Assembly: GCA_947650285.1 (NCBI GenBank)
Contig: CANTFL010001283.1
Span: 62,001 to 126,000 of the forward strand
Direction: 5' to 3'
Source of the DNA: Hyaloperonospora brassicae
Lineage: Eukaryota > Oomycota > Peronosporomycetes > Peronosporales > Peronosporaceae
Length of the DNA stretch: 64,000 nucleotides
A program made the position numbers and the translations under genes. Of the stretch, positions 1 through 11,196 are shown piece by piece. The notes beneath the pieces are model-generated. The model was not told the origin of the DNA and made no database searches. It worked only from the letters and a program-made list of their open reading frames with translations. Positions within the stretch are counted from its first letter, which is position 1. Each line of letters begins with the position of its first letter.

Positions 1-99
1 CACACTATCACGATCCCATTCTTGTATCAACGCTCCAAATTTCAAGTCGGCTTCGTCCGCCCACGACGAATCACCATATCTTTGCCAGAAGACTTTGAA

Positions 100-600
100 A
101 TGTCTGTGCACTTTGCCATAATGTGTCCGCCGTCCTGATCGCGTCTCCATTATTTATCCACTTCGAACTCGCCTTCTGCCAGATCGCCTACCCAACTATC
201 TTCTGGTAATAGAGCTTCGTCAAAATCAACTCGATCCGCTATGCTTATTTTCAGTCGTTTCATAGGTCGATACGGAAACATTCGTACGCGTTCAAGCCTC
301 GACATATATTATATTGGTAAGACTTGGTAGGACGTACTTGCTATTTCTAGTCCGCAGCGTGATGCCCACACTTGCCAATCACTCTGAGGGATCCGTGCCA
401 CATATGCGCCAATTTGCGAGCGTACCCTTCCTTCACGCGATCTAGGAATATCCAGACTTGCGATTCGCTACATATGCTCAGCAGATCGCGATCCTGATTA
501 TGCTGATCATAGCGATCTTGGAATGCTTCCTTCAGTCGATTGTTCACCACCGCTATCGCCCCTTGATATTTGCGTTGTATGTCATACCGCCATCGTCGTG
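100..600 (-). pseudogene. Element 1 integrase C-terminus: GPY/F region and chromodomain remnant
   Basis: An open stretch (550-347) includes YARKLAHMWHGSLRV, the GPY/F-type region that follows the integrase core, with the usual Gly-Pro-Phe seen as GSL. Further along, in shifted frame, ADRVDFDEALLPEDSWVGD is followed by a chromodomain-like segment. The matching piece of element 2 (24,507-24,322) has the same DRVDFDEALLPEERWVGG text. In this family the chromodomain is thought to guide integration to modified histones. Frameshifts make it non-functional. Confidence 0.7.
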
Positions 601-639
601 GATCTCGATCTCGAGATGCGGTACTTTCTAGACTAAACG

Positions 640-1369
640 TAGCTTCTAACGTTTATCGTGTGCGGTGTTGATCGCGTATGCCAGTAGTTGGCATATTCAT
701 CCCAATCTCTCTGGCTTTCGTCCGACACATACGTCTTGATCGCTCTAGTTAACGTCTGTACCATTTGCTCTGCTGTGCCGTTTGCTTATAAACTATAAGC
801 CATAGTAGCTCGTTGTTTCTGGCCTACGACTGATTAAACGGACGAAAGAAATCAGACATGAATCCTGGCTCTCGATCGTGACGAATTGCTTCACTTGCGC
901 CAATCCCTCTAAATACACATTCTTCGTAATTTCCGCGATTGTTGGTGCGGTCTGAGATGCACTCGCCTTCGCAACCACATATCCACAGAACAGGTCGACC
1001 CAGATCAACAACTCTGTGTTCCCTTAGAACGATCGCGGCAAAGAAGAAATATGATCCATCGCTAGAATCTGAAAAGGGTAAGTCGCTTGTAAGTAACCCG
1101 GCGAGCCACTTCGATCGTCGGGGCGGCATTTACCTGTTTCGCAATCCACACACTCTCCCACATATCGTTGCACACTTCGATACAAACCTCTCCAGTGAAA
1201 CTTTGCCCTGGTCCTCTGGTAAGTTTGACCTATAACATGGTGGCCGCCCTCCAACCGGTATGATAATGATGTAAAAAAAATCCTGCTGCAATAGCTCCGG
1301 GATCACCAACCGGCCCAGCTCCACGCGATCTTGTAACGTTGTAGCTGATATGGGACAAAAGAGCAACAA
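640..1369 (-). pseudogene. Element 1 integrase (zinc finger and DDE core), broken
   Basis: The minus strand shows an HHCC-like finger (EGGHHVIGQTYQRT, then CVDCETGK), the first catalytic Asp (ILAMDHISSL), the second (AIRHDREPGFMSDFF) and, around 750-790, the Glu segment ANGTAEQMVQTLTRAI. All are spread over shifted frames with stops, so the enzyme that would insert the cDNA is dead here. Order and spacing match element 2 at 24.9-27.0 kb. Confidence 0.75.
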
Positions 1370-1689
1370 CTAGTCCTAATAGACATCATAGTCCGGCGCG
1401 ATCAAGGCTCATGATTTTGCTTCCGCTGATGCAATCACAGGTGCGTCTCCCGTAAATTATATCTTCAAATGATAAATCCAACTCTTTTCATTCTGCGCTT
1501 GTTTGATCCGTTCGATTCGTATCTGCTGTACGATCTCCTCTTTAACAATTTGCGGCGAATGGCGTCGTTATGAGGCAGCACGGGTAATCGCAGCTACTTG
1601 CACCCTCTGATTCTTCTTGCGGGATAACAGTAACTCATCTAGCCGATTCAGAGTCACTAGTTCTTGGCGATCTTGGTCATCCACCACTT

Positions 1690-2176
1690 TTTCACCATTC
1701 TTTTTCCGCAGAGCTTAACTTGACAATCGATCCGCGCTTGCGTTCCAATCGCGTTTCACATGTAAGATCTCTTGTTTGGGCCAGGATCGTATTTTCTCTA
1801 TCTCTTTATGTCTCAGCAGTTGTAGACCTGGCGCCTTGCAATCGAACTCTCCACGCATTTGCCTGATTACTAAATTTGAATCTTCACACATGATTAGCCG
1901 TCCGGTGGTCTGATCAGTCAACAAACCAAAACATAGAAGTATTCCTCTATACTCTGCTTCGTTGACACTTAGATCAGAGACAAACTAAGACGCGGCAGCC
2001 ACAACCTTCCAACCTGGTAATCTCCATACGATCGCGCTGCATGCTCCACACTTTCTCTTCACTCTAGCAGACCCATTAAAACTAGCCACCCAGAAATTTT
2101 CTTCCTCTTCGACTGTAGGTGAAGGCATACTGATCTTTTGTCGTGGTTGTTTCGTTGGCAAAATCGCGATCAACAT
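1690..2176 (-). pseudogene. Element 1 second (archaeal-like) RNase H
   Basis: Downstream of the normal gypsy RNase H is a second RNase H-like unit. It starts WVASFNGSARVKR and ends EDSNLVIRQMRGEFD with VKRDWNASADRLSS. Extra archaeal-type RNase H domains placed after the gypsy RNase H are known in some oomycete elements and, independently, in plant Tat elements. The motif usually reads SFDGSA; here the first catalytic Asp is Asn. Stops break the frame between the two halves. Confidence 0.7.
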
Positions 2177-2589
2177 TTCATCATCTCCTGTAGAGGAGTT
2201 ATGATCGCTGCCAGAGTACCCAGTATATCATCTTCACCCTTCTCACATCGACGGATCTCCAGTGTATAGTTTGATAACAATGCAGCCCACCGTCCTAACC
2301 CCCCATTGAGACCGGAAGATTGAGGCACCCAGGCTAAGGCTGAATAACGCGTCAGCATGGTGATATCACGAGAAACCAGCATGGTATAGCATATATTTAG
2401 CATCCTTAGCAATGCCAGTACCTCCTTCTCCACCATGCCATAGTTAACTTCGTTGGGCTTCAGTGTACGGCTTGAAAAAGTGACCGGCCAATACACCTCC
2501 TCATGTTTCTGCAGCAATGCAGCCGACACAGCCCACTTGCTGGCGTACACCACAATCACTGGCGGTCGATACGGGTCAAAGTGTTTCAA
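2170..2589 (-). pseudogene. Element 1 gypsy-type RNase H domain
   Basis: A 139-codon open frame gives the RNase H that removes RNA from the RNA:DNA hybrid. VIVVYASKWAVSAALLQ carries the first acidic site region (usually D-A-S, here Y-A-S). VTFSSRTLKPNEVNYG and EKEVLALLRML follow, then LTRYSALAWV, where TDHSAL is usual. The first Asp and the TDH Asp are both altered, so activity is unlikely. It ends in the connector to the second RNase H. Confidence 0.8.
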
Positions 2590-2668
2590 AATAGGTGTTG
2601 CTATCTTCTGTTACAAGATACTGAACGCGATCGTTGCTTCTTCCAGCGACTCCTGCGTTCCGGGTCCT

Positions 2669-2980
2669 GATCTCCCTCAGCAATTGGGTGCTATTCCTGA
2701 TCTCCTACAGCGATTAGGTGTGAATCATGATCGCTTCCAGCAGTTGGGTGCGATTCTTGATCGCCCTCAGCGATTAGGCGTAATTTCTAATCTCCCCCAG
2801 CAATTTAGTGTGATTCTTAATTGATCCAGCGATCGGGTGAGATTCTTGATCGCCTTAAGCAATTGGATGCGCTTCCTGATCGCCCTCAGGGATTGGATTT
2901 GATTTCCGATCGCCCCCAGAAATTGTATGCAATAACTGATCTTCCCCAGGGATTGGGTGCAATTTCTGATCGCTTTTATG
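2669..2980. repeat. 30-bp tandem array, about 10 copies
   Basis: Ten consecutive units with a period of 30 bp begin at 2,669, 2,699, 2,729, 2,759, 2,789, 2,819, 2,848, 2,878, 2,908 and 2,938, followed by a partial copy at 2,968. The core is GATCGCCCTCAG then CAATTGGGTG then CGATTCCT. The unit starting at 2,819 is 29 bp long, which shifts frame. The array lies where RT should join RNase H in element 1. In either strand it would encode a degenerate decapeptide repeat. Confidence 0.93.
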
Positions 2981-3004
2981 GGCGGTGTGACACAGCCAAG
3001 TTTG

Positions 3005-4090
3005 TCAAGCAACCTCCACTGTCCTTGGGTCGTCATACGCTCGACGGATGCATGGAAATCGGCTTCTTATAATTCGTACAGTACTGAGGCGTACACAGAA
3101 AAGTATTCGATGAATCGTCTGGAATAGTTTAGGCTTCCTAGAAACGATTGCATCGATCGTAAGGAGCGAGGAAATGGTATGTTTATCAATGATCCTAAAT
3201 ACTTTTTTTGCTACGATTCCAGCCAAAGACCCTTGATGACCCAGGTAGTCTACCTTGCGTCGTCCCCATAGGCTCTTAGCCAGACTGGTCGATAAATTGC
3301 ATTGATTACACAAGTTCAACAATCGTTCCACTTTGCGGTAGAGAGATTCCCACGGCGGGGCAGGTATCAGTATATCGTCGATGTATGACCTTCGACCAAG
3401 GACCGACGTTTTCATGTCAGAATCCGGTTCCCCGTCGGTAAATACGTCGATAAGATCTGGCGATTCCGAAGTGATCGTAGCTGGACGTGTGCCAATCTTC
3501 AAATATTCGTGTAACGCATTGTCGATCAGTCGTTGTTAAATCTACGGTGCTTTCTTCAATCCAAACGGCATCCTTAGCCATTCAAACAGGCCTGATGGCG
3601 TAATAAACGCATTAATTTCTCTGGCTCGCTCCGTCATCTTCACCACCTAAAAACCACTTGCCATGTCTAAGGAACAGTACCACATGGCATTATCCATATC
3701 CTGCAGCAAGTCGCTATTACAAAGGCATGGGGTAAACCATCAATCTCGTCAGCTACCTCACTCGTCTATAGTCGATGAATAATCAAATATCTTTTCCATT
3801 CTTCTTTATGATCACCACGATCGGTGATGCCCAAGGAGAATTGGACGGGCGAATTATACGCGCCGTCAATAGTCCTTTGATCAGATCAGCTAGCTTCTCG
3901 CGAAATGTAGGAGCGACCGGTCGCACTGTTGTGTGATCGGGTAAGCACCTTCGACATTAATAACACAGACCGCTATACGAGCCGCAGGGGGTAGGGCATA
4001 ATCTTTGCCGAGTAGCAGATGGCGATTCACCCATATTAGTTGTCGCAACTTCTCCTGATCACTCGACAGTAGCTCCCCTGGGTCACCCAC
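3005..4090 (-). pseudogene. Element 1 reverse transcriptase, broken
   Basis: The active-site box YIDDI is at 3,385-3,371 in a 165-codon open stretch (3,502-3,005) that also has LAKSLWGRRKVDYLGH, the thumb-side segment. The N-terminal half, in pieces from 4,090 to 3,540, includes LPPAARIAVCVINVEGAYPI, SPWASPIVVIIKKNGKD and FGLKKAP-like text. Stops and shifts separate the parts. This enzyme would copy element RNA into cDNA. Confidence 0.8.
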
Positions 4091-4123
4091 TTAAATTTAT
4101 TCTAAAGATATATCGGCCGTCAA

Positions 4124-5031
4124 TTAAACAACTTCCGGTAGTATCGCCATGTGCTGATCAAACTCCTCAGCATACATCTCTCCATTTTGATTACGATACG
4201 TCGACGCGAAAGGTGGTTCAGCCTCCGTTCTTTCCTCACCGATCACTCCGATGTCTTTCACTTCCACCTGTCGATCGTACTTTTCTTGTAAATCACAATC
4301 TCTGATCGCACTCCCGTCTGTCTGACAGCCGGACCTTTCTTGCAGCAAATTGTTGACATCTCGCTCGATGTCTTTACCGTCGACTATCTTCACTCCAGAG
4401 CTTGACTCCTCATGCCAATCTTGCAACTGATTGCCCTCCGTGCACCCTGGGATTGTAGGGATCGACGAAGATGCCTTCATTGGCAGGTGTGCATCTTCCT
4501 CGTGCTGTACCTGCCGCTCTTCTTCGTCCCTCGTGGTCATGTCAGACTGATTTCTGGACTGTTTTTGTCCGTCGCCATACATGGTGGGATCGTGTCGAGC
4601 TAATAGATGGATCGCCTTTGCTTCCGATCATTTTCCTCGCTGTCGGTCCTTCCTGCCACCGTCGGCGTCGCCTCTCTGCTAGACTCTTTTGGCATTATTT
4701 TTACCTGATCGTCTTCTAGAAGCTTGCCATTTGTATGACTTGTCACCACTACCATCACCGATCGTGGGTCATTGCTTTCACTCTCGTCTATGTAAAGCAT
4801 CAAATCCTCGTCGATCACGTTTTGATCAGCTTGTGACTCGTCAGCAATGCATTCATTCGCCTCTTTTTCTGCCTTCAATTCTTGGCGTTTAAAAATCTTT
4901 CTCGGCGTAAGATATGATCGCTGATCAACCAATGGTACTTCATACGCTTCGGGTGATATTATTTCTCGATCGGTTGTAGCCTTGAACGCTAATGTTTGCC
5001 ATTCGTTATAACGTCGCGACCCCAGACACAC
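4124..5031 (-). pseudogene. Element 1 acidic protease-RT linker
   Basis: Two adjoining open stretches (5,031-4,600 and 4,582-4,124) encode a Glu/Asp/Ser/Gln-rich polypeptide with no catalytic motif. The start (NEWQTLAFKA) matches the linker of elements 2 and 5 (DWQVLAYENV), placed between retropepsin and RT. Probably a disordered connector in Pol, now split by a stop near 4,590. No function can be read from the sequence. Confidence 0.55.
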
Positions 5032-5329
5032 TTACCCCTTCGATCGATTTAATGTGTCTGCTACCATTCACAGTCCCAATATGTCTATTTAGCGTAAAAC
5101 ATCTCGCGATCGCTTTAGTTGGTGAGCTGTAAGTAGTTGATCCTGCCCGGTCCAATAGTTACATTTGGCACCAACTCCACGTCTCTTCTTACCCAAAGTG
5201 TATCTCTTGGTGGCGCGACACTTAGCCTCACTCCTGTTGTTTTACCGACGGAGATGACCCCATGCTGATCATTCAGGTTGATTGCTTGGATTGTCTATAA
5301 ACAGAGTGGCGTACACTAAGACAGACAAA

Positions 5330-5640
5330 TGTGGACTTTATGTGGTAGACATAGAGTTTCGTCCGCTAGATGTAAGCAAACACCCGCATAAATCATGAAG
5401 TCCATGCCTAGTAGGGCTTATTGACCGACTTGGTTACCGCCCCATACGTCGAAATAATACACTAGTGAACCGTCCAATGTAACCGTGATCTTCGTGCGCT
5501 CAGTCGTCAAGTATGCGTTTTCCCTATGCCAAAACATTCTTGAGTCCCTATTTCGTAGATCATGCACCCTACCTTACGAGCAAAGGTGGTGTCGATGTTT
5601 GACACTTCAGCACCGGAATCGAACAGCATAGTGGCCTTCT
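5330..5640 (-). pseudogene. Element 1 retropepsin-like protease remnant
   Basis: The minus strand around 5,632-5,560 reads AMLFDSGAEVSNIDTTFARK, an aspartic protease active site (Asp-Ser-Gly) with the expected following strand. Further on, LLGMDFMIYAGVCLHL matches the C-terminal strand of retropepsins (usually LG-x-DFM). A stop lies between the two parts. The active enzyme would cut Gag-Pol. Confidence 0.65.
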
Positions 5641-5989
5641 CATTATTGATCTTGTCGACCGCTTTATCCTGCTTATATCACTTTCGAGGGGTGTGGTAAT
5701 TCCAATACCCACGTGATTTCCTTGGTGCGATATCCAGCTTCATCTATAAAGCTGATCAGGTGTATTCAACAATTCGTTGCACACTTAAAATCGCCGGAAT
5801 ACAAGTTGAATCAATACGTATAAAAGTGATTGATCCGGCCTGATCTTTAACTTCTTAGTTTTTCACTTGTCTCTCAACGAATACATGTGTTCAGAGCCTA
5901 GAACGCTCGTCTCGTACCAGATTACATCCTAGCGAGCATCCTAGTTAAAAATCTCCTTCGCCACGGACAGAAACATTCCTGTGTGCTTA

Positions 5990-7790
5990 GTAGGCACCTA
6001 TCACTTGCGCATCATATTGTATAACTTGTCGAAAGTGCACTTGACACTCTCGTGCACTTTTCCACAAGCTGCACACGCGTTAAAACAATTGTTTGATGGA
6101 TGAACTTTACGACCGCATTTCTAGCAATTAAATCGCTTCAAGCAGCCACGATTATTACACTTGATCGATTCACAGTGAGTGCATGGTTCTAATCGTTCTC
6201 CGTGATCATGTAACCCCACCCGATCAGATTCATCATGCGATACACGATGATCTTAGCTAACTTCACTAGATTGAGGACGGTAGTCGCACAAATTTCGGCG
6301 TCGATCCGCGCTATCTTCCCATCCACTTGAATACTACTCAGAAAGCGGCTCTCGCTTACCACCTTAATCGCTCGTACTGATCGGGTTAATTTTGACGGTA
6401 CCTGATCAGCGTGAGATTTTGATCGCTGGTGAAACTTGCCCGGTCCCATCGTCGCCTTCGTGTACCGATTTTCCATCCACTAATACGCATGCATGGATTT
6501 TTCCATGTCGTCGGCATCCGAAAATTGCAGTAGAGCCAGCTGTTTTGCTAAATCATGACCGTCCAGCGTAAACATAAAGTGTTCCGCATCTTTATGCTGC
6601 GTAGTATGTCGTCCCATTTTAATCGTGACCTTAATTCAGATCGCTGCCCCATTCGATCGGGTTAAATACTCCATAGCAGTTTCGTCTGGTCGTTCGCGCG
6701 CGTGGTTATACTGCCTAGAATTTGATACACCATAACCTACATATTGCACCATGATACCTTCCAGCAGATCCTTCCACGTGCGAGGAGAAGTGCGACTTAG
6801 TTGACGAGGCCAATTCTGTGCCGGTCCCGTCAGTAAATCACCGAACACCAGGCATTTCTCTTCATCTGGTATTTGGTCCCTTCGAAATGTCAACTTGAAC
6901 TTGCCGATTTAGCTTCTGGCGAGATCCTCGTCTCGGTCTCTACCATTAAATTCTTTCAGCTCGCCGATCACCGAGAAACAAATACGCTGAGGAGATGTCC
7001 TATGAATCTTTGACACTTCTGCAGGCGCCATTAAAAGACGCCTCGATTCCTTCTGCTCCGATTTGTAAATTGTAATGGGCCACCCCGCTACATAAGTATT
7101 TTCGACAAAGGTTTCATGTCACTTAAGTAAAGTGGCTCCCACCGAGATAGAGGATGTAGCAAGTCGCATATTTGTAGCTAATCGAATGGGATCAACCCAT
7201 TATAAGCCAGTAAGATGTCGCCCGTAGATTTAACGGTTCTTACGAATCCTTAAAAAATATTCGTACTTAGGAATATAATAGACAAAAAATAAAAAGCGGT
7301 TAATATAAAAATACTTAATACCTAAAATTGGGTTTAAGTCTCCCTAAGCATAAATAGTGTAAGTTATATACTAATTGTTGTGCTTCCGTTTCGTACGTGG
7401 TATTTCCTCCGGGATACCAAAATCCGATTGGCCGTGACTTGATCCGACCGATTCCATCCTGACATCCGGACAACAAGTTTCGTGAGCTCTTGGCATCCTG
7501 AGCGCCTAATTTAAATAGATCACTTGACAGGCTTGACTCCGTAGTCTTTGTAAATAGTGCTTCATAGCGTTATCGATGCAAGACAGCAGTCGTCTTTGGG
7601 TAGCCGATGTGTCGTCTCCGGTGACACGTGTAGCTGCCGATCGCCGTTCGTTCTTTCTATTCATGGCGCGGTCAAGTAGACGTTTGGATCCACAAGGGCC
7701 AAGCCTCCACCAACAAAATTGTCGGCCGAAGTAAGTTCATCTGCTAATAGCACTGTCTTCAGGTAGCGTGCGTTAAGCAAAATGACAAGG
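5990..7790 (-). pseudogene. Element 1 gag, interrupted by a solo LTR
   Basis: Gag is read in pieces. VGGGLALVDPNVYLT is the N-terminal part (about 7,760-7,700). FSVIGELKEFNGRDRDEDLARS is followed by CLVFGDLLTGPAQNW and WKDLLEGIMVQYVGYG, the capsid-like core (about 6,980-6,640). CCHC-type Cys/His clusters lie near 6,180-6,040. A solo LTR at 7,071-7,370 separates N-terminus from core, and a TAG follows LARS. The particle-forming function is lost. Confidence 0.75.
7071..7370 (+). repeat. Solo LTR (about 300-bp gypsy LTR family), copy A
   Basis: Starts TGTAATGGGCCACCCC and shares most of its length with copies at 10,215 and 15,649, down to the AATAGTGTAAGTTA near its end. The TGTAAYGGG start resembles the LTR starts of elements 3 and 4, so it is most likely a solo LTR of a related family. 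It interrupts gag of element 1. The right end is less certain than the left, and no clean target duplication is seen. Confidence 0.7.
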
Positions 7791-8390
7791 TGAAACGAGT
7801 GCAAAAATTATGACGCAGCGACAAATGGCAATGTGTAAAGCATCTACCGACAGATTAATCGGCTTGTGCTCATTCTGCTGACTTCCTGCCATCTGATACT
7901 TCGCTTTAATGACTTTGTATCGCGATCGTTATTGCGGACTGATCCAAGCCACACAGCAGCTGCTATGGGATCTCGAAACCGAATTAATGAAGCGCTTGCT
8001 GATGACCGCAACGCTCGGAGAGGCCATCAAGGCACTAAACAAGGAAGCACGAGGCTTATCAGACGAGGTACAGCTGCTAGAGGTGCTCTCAGTACCGCTT
8101 ATAAAGTCTTTAAAGGAGGAGCTTTAATGCTTTATTATTTTAAGACCATAATGTGTTTAACAGGATCACTACACCTAAGCTATAACATTGTGATAGCAAT
8201 CACTCTCCACTTATTGTTTATAATGCTAGATATTAAGCCGTCTTATTACATTTTATCGTAGGTCATATTTCGTATATTGTAAACCATGACATTTATCTGT
8301 CGTGAGCTGAATGAAACGAGCTCATCATTCGAACATAAGAGGAAATAATGCTAGCACTGCTATCAAAGCTAAGAAAATGATGTGCGGTTT
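7791..8390. other. Unassigned segment between element 1 gag and element 3 LTR
   Basis: About 600 bp with no gene I can support. A short plus-strand open frame (7,909-8,127, Leu/Glu-rich) overlaps a longer one in another frame, and neither carries a recognised motif. The last 250 bp are AT-rich. It may be the 5' leader or LTR of element 1, but no repeat of it was found in the window. Confidence 0.4.
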
Positions 8391-8940
8391 TGTAACCCGG
8401 CCTGTTACGGGTATACACGTCGACAGGTAGTCGAAGATAGGTGTGGTACACACAAGGGATGGTATCTCCTTGAAAGTAATATTATGGCACAAGTACAAGT
8501 ATCAATTATTGAAGAATGATGTCTGTCAACCCTTGATTACGAGATCTTTTAATAGTTTTATTTAGGACATTAGCGAGTAGGTTATTTACTGTATTTTTAA
8601 GGTGTTCCTCAGATTAAAAGAAGAATTAAAATTCAGTTCCCATTTTGATCAACAAACGACACGTGTCTCTCTGAGGCGTCTTGCGATCGTAAGAAAGTAG
8701 CTCGCCTTGTTAAGGCAGCTACTCCTTGTGTACTCAGTGCTTTTGATTCTTTGAATCATTTGGTCCCCCTGGAACAAGGACCGTAAGCTCTCTGAGCTTC
8801 TTGACTCTTTGAGTCGAAATCTTTGAACCACCATTTAGCTCTCGGAGCTGTTGACTCTTTGAGTCGGGTTCGTAGAACAAAAGTTGCTCATTGAGCGTTA
8901 GATCTTCCTCTGATTTCAGAAGCTCTGAAGCTCCGCTACA
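8391..8940 (+). repeat. Element 3 5' LTR (550 bp)
   Basis: Begins TGTAACCCGG and ends CGCTACA, followed after two bases by the primer site. The first part matches the truncated 3' LTR at 15,479-15,648 (shared text such as GTCAACC and TTAGGACATTAGCGAGT). The U5-side third contains several small stem-loops with three-base loops, such as GACTC-TTT-GAGTC near 8,803 and 8,850. Confidence 0.85.
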
Positions 8941-8942
8941 CT

Positions 8943-8957
8943 TGGTAGCACTCGTAG
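8943..8957 (+). other. Element 3 tRNA primer-binding site
   Basis: TGGTAGCACTCGTAG lies two bases after the 5' LTR. The same TGGTAGCAC start follows the element 4 LTR. TGG is the complement of a tRNA CCA end. TGGTAGC resembles initiator-Met primer sites such as that of yeast Ty1, but the tRNA used here is an inference. Confidence 0.75.
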
Positions 8958-8993
8958 TCAATATACATCTGAGTCGGTAACGACTGATCCTCT

Positions 8994-10036
8994 GTGAGGG
9001 TAAAGCAATCCACACCCCTAAACGAAGCCCATCAAGTCGCGCTGGATAAATTGACTGCGGCCGTAGGCCCAGAGTATGTGGGGTTTTTAGCTGCACAAGG
9101 TCTCGATGTGCTTAATGCACGAGTCAAGACCTTCATGCAGTATGAAACGGCCTTGTTAGGTCAGGTCCAAAACCAAGTAGCGTCGGCTATGCCAACACGT
9201 TACGTGGCGATGCCAGATGAAGAGGCTAAGCCTTGTCCCTCTTGGGGTGGACGTTAAAGATTACTCCGGGAAGGAAGGGGAAAACCTGACCCTCTGAATC
9301 TGTGAGATTGAGATGACCATGAGCTCTGTCCTTATCTCACTGTATTACCAGCGAGTCTCGCTGGATATCTCCAAGCTCGATGGAAGAGCTAGAGAGTGTG
9401 ATCTGACGTGTAGCACGTCTATCGACTTGGATTTTTTCACATGGAATTCGCTCAAGTTAGACCTTTTGCGAGTTTTATCGCCGCCTAACCAGGCTTATCG
9501 CGTGCGCTCATGGTTCATGTCTACCCGTCAAGGTAAGAATGAGCTAACGGACTATGTCCAAGAGTTGAGAACTTTGATGGCCGCTATGCAGTCTGACCAT
9601 ATCCCTGAGACCGTCTGTGTGACAGTCTGTATGGAAGGTCTTCGCAATGACGTTTCCAGGACCGAGGTCTTTCGGGTCCATCCCTCTACTTTTGAAGAGG
9701 TGGTGAGCATCGCTCTGAATTTTGTGTATAAATATATACTTCGGCCAGACTTAGTTGGAATGGGTACAAACATAGCTTTGCGAGGGCAACCCTGTGAGCA
9801 CCTCGGCTTACTGTAAGCGAGAACCGATGGATCTCAGCCATGCTGAAGATGAAGGTGAAGCGGAGCTTCATGTTGCAGAGCAACAACAGGAAGTGAAACG
9901 CTGTTATATGTGCGGAAGCACTAAACACTTGCGTCCCACTTGTCCTTTGCGTAAGCAACAACCGACTTTTATGGGTCGAAACCACAGCCCCAACCAGAAA
10001 CCTGGTATGGCACGGGGATACGTCGACACCCAGTAG
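8994..10036 (+). pseudogene. Element 3 gag, frameshifted
   Basis: Three open stretches in order (8,994-9,257; 9,313-9,816; 9,794-10,036) make one Gag. The first has VGPEYVGFLAAQGLDVLNA. The second is the capsid-like core (QGKNELTDYVQELRTLMAAM). The third has EPMDLSHAEDEGEAEL and the CCHC knuckle CYMCGSTKHLRPTC (C-x2-C-x4-H-x4-C, all ligands present). Frame changes at about 9,260 and 9,800 break it. It would bind genomic RNA and form particles. Confidence 0.8.
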
Positions 10037-10149
10037 GCGCGGGGCTCCCTACTGGGGTAGAACTGAGTTCTGTTGCTTCTCTACGAGGTAGAGCGAAACA
10101 GGGCTTAGTCCCACCGGGCTCTGTGCCCACCGGCACAGAGCGTGGATAC

Positions 10150-10880
10150 AAGCCTGGATTGTTAGTCGCCGAGGCGGAGATTAAAGGCTTTGAGAAGCAT
10201 TAGTCGATCCTACTTGTAATGGGCCACCCCGTTACATAAGAAATTTCGATTAAGTTTACATATAAGTAGTGATGTCACTTTCGAAGTAGCGAAAGTAGCA
10301 CATCGTATCTTTTAGCTGGTTTAATGGGCTCAGCACCATTATTAGCCAGTAGAATATAGGCACGTAGATTGAGTGGTTCCAATGAGTCCAAGGGAACCAT
10401 TCGTACTTGAGATGATTCAAAAGACAAAAACATAAACAGAGTTAAAAATACTTAACACTAAAGACTTGGATTTGAGCTTCCTCCAAACAATAGTGTAAGT
10501 TAAATAACGGGTTGTTCTAGCCCCGTTATACTAATCGACTCCTGAGAATTATGCAATAATGCTAGACGTCGTTTCCTTGAGGAAAATCAGCGATACGATG
10601 AAGCGCTCAAAGCGCATGAGGGTATTTCAATCACCGTTCGTTTACCGACTGGTAGTCGCGTCACAGTGCCTAAAGTTCCGTTGAACTTAGGTGTGAAGTT
10701 TTTGGACTTTGACAGCATTGACCGCTGTCTTGTCCTCGATTTGGATTCGAGATATGATCTCATTCTAGGTATGGCTTGGCTTGAACGCCATGAGTCATGG
10801 ATTGATTGGAGGTCTAAGACCTTAGGCGCCACGCGCAATGTTCCTAGCGAATCTTCGGAGAGTCATGAATCCACCTTCGC
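10150..10880 (+). pseudogene. Element 3 retropepsin, split by a solo LTR
   Basis: The N-terminal strand (GLLVAEAEIKGFEKH) ends at 10,200. After the inserted LTR the sequence resumes with an IDS-type active-site remnant (ATCGACTCC at 10,534-10,542). Then come YDEALKAHEGISITVRLPTG and RYDLILGMAWLERHESWIDW, the flap-to-C-terminal part of the aspartic protease. The insertion falls in the active-site loop, so the protease is dead. The part from 10,666 on is open to 11,121. Confidence 0.8.
10215..10530 (+). repeat. Solo LTR copy B inside element 3 protease
   Basis: TGTAATGGGCC...CCCCGTTATA, 316 bp, the most complete of the three copies. Flanked by CTACT (10,210-10,214) and CTAAT (10,531-10,535), a 5-bp target duplication with one mismatch. 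The full element has been removed by LTR-LTR recombination, leaving one LTR. Confidence 0.85.
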
Positions 10881-11196
10881 TAGGCAACAAAAGCGCTATT
10901 GTCGCGAGCCATTGACGGAAAATGTCAATGTGCTGGGCATTGGTATGTCAGAGTTAATTTACTCCAACGTCAATGACATTAATATTGAGCGGAGCTCTTT
11001 CACCGTATTTGAAGAGAGTTATACTCCGTTGAGTGATACCCGTTGTGATACTGAGTCAATGCATGCTACAGGTATGGTTGGCTTAAGGCCGAGGCATCTC
11101 GGATGTATTTCTTCTAATTGAAAAGGGTGGCACGTAAATTCCCACCGAGTGAGGGCGGCCGAGATGGCACCTCACTGAAGGTCAGTTACGACATCG

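Larger units (their letters stand above)
1..7800 (-). mobile_element. Element 1: decayed Ty3/gypsy retrotransposon with dual RNase H, 3' end outside window
   Basis: Reading the minus strand from about 7,800 down gives Gag, protease, an acidic linker, RT, RNase H, a second RNase H, integrase and GPY/F plus chromodomain, the order of a Ty3/gypsy pol. Every domain is broken by stops or frameshifts, so this is a dead copy. The 3' end runs off the left edge of the window. A solo LTR (7,071-7,370) splits gag, and a 30-bp tandem array sits between RT and RNase H. Element 2 (23.9-30.9 kb) is a relative: window base 1 lines up with about 24,194. Confidence 0.85.

Noticed and set aside
2669..2980. Regular 30-bp spacing suggests a CRISPR array
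   Set aside because: The whole 30-bp unit repeats, with no unique spacers, and it lies inside a eukaryotic retrotransposon pol gene.
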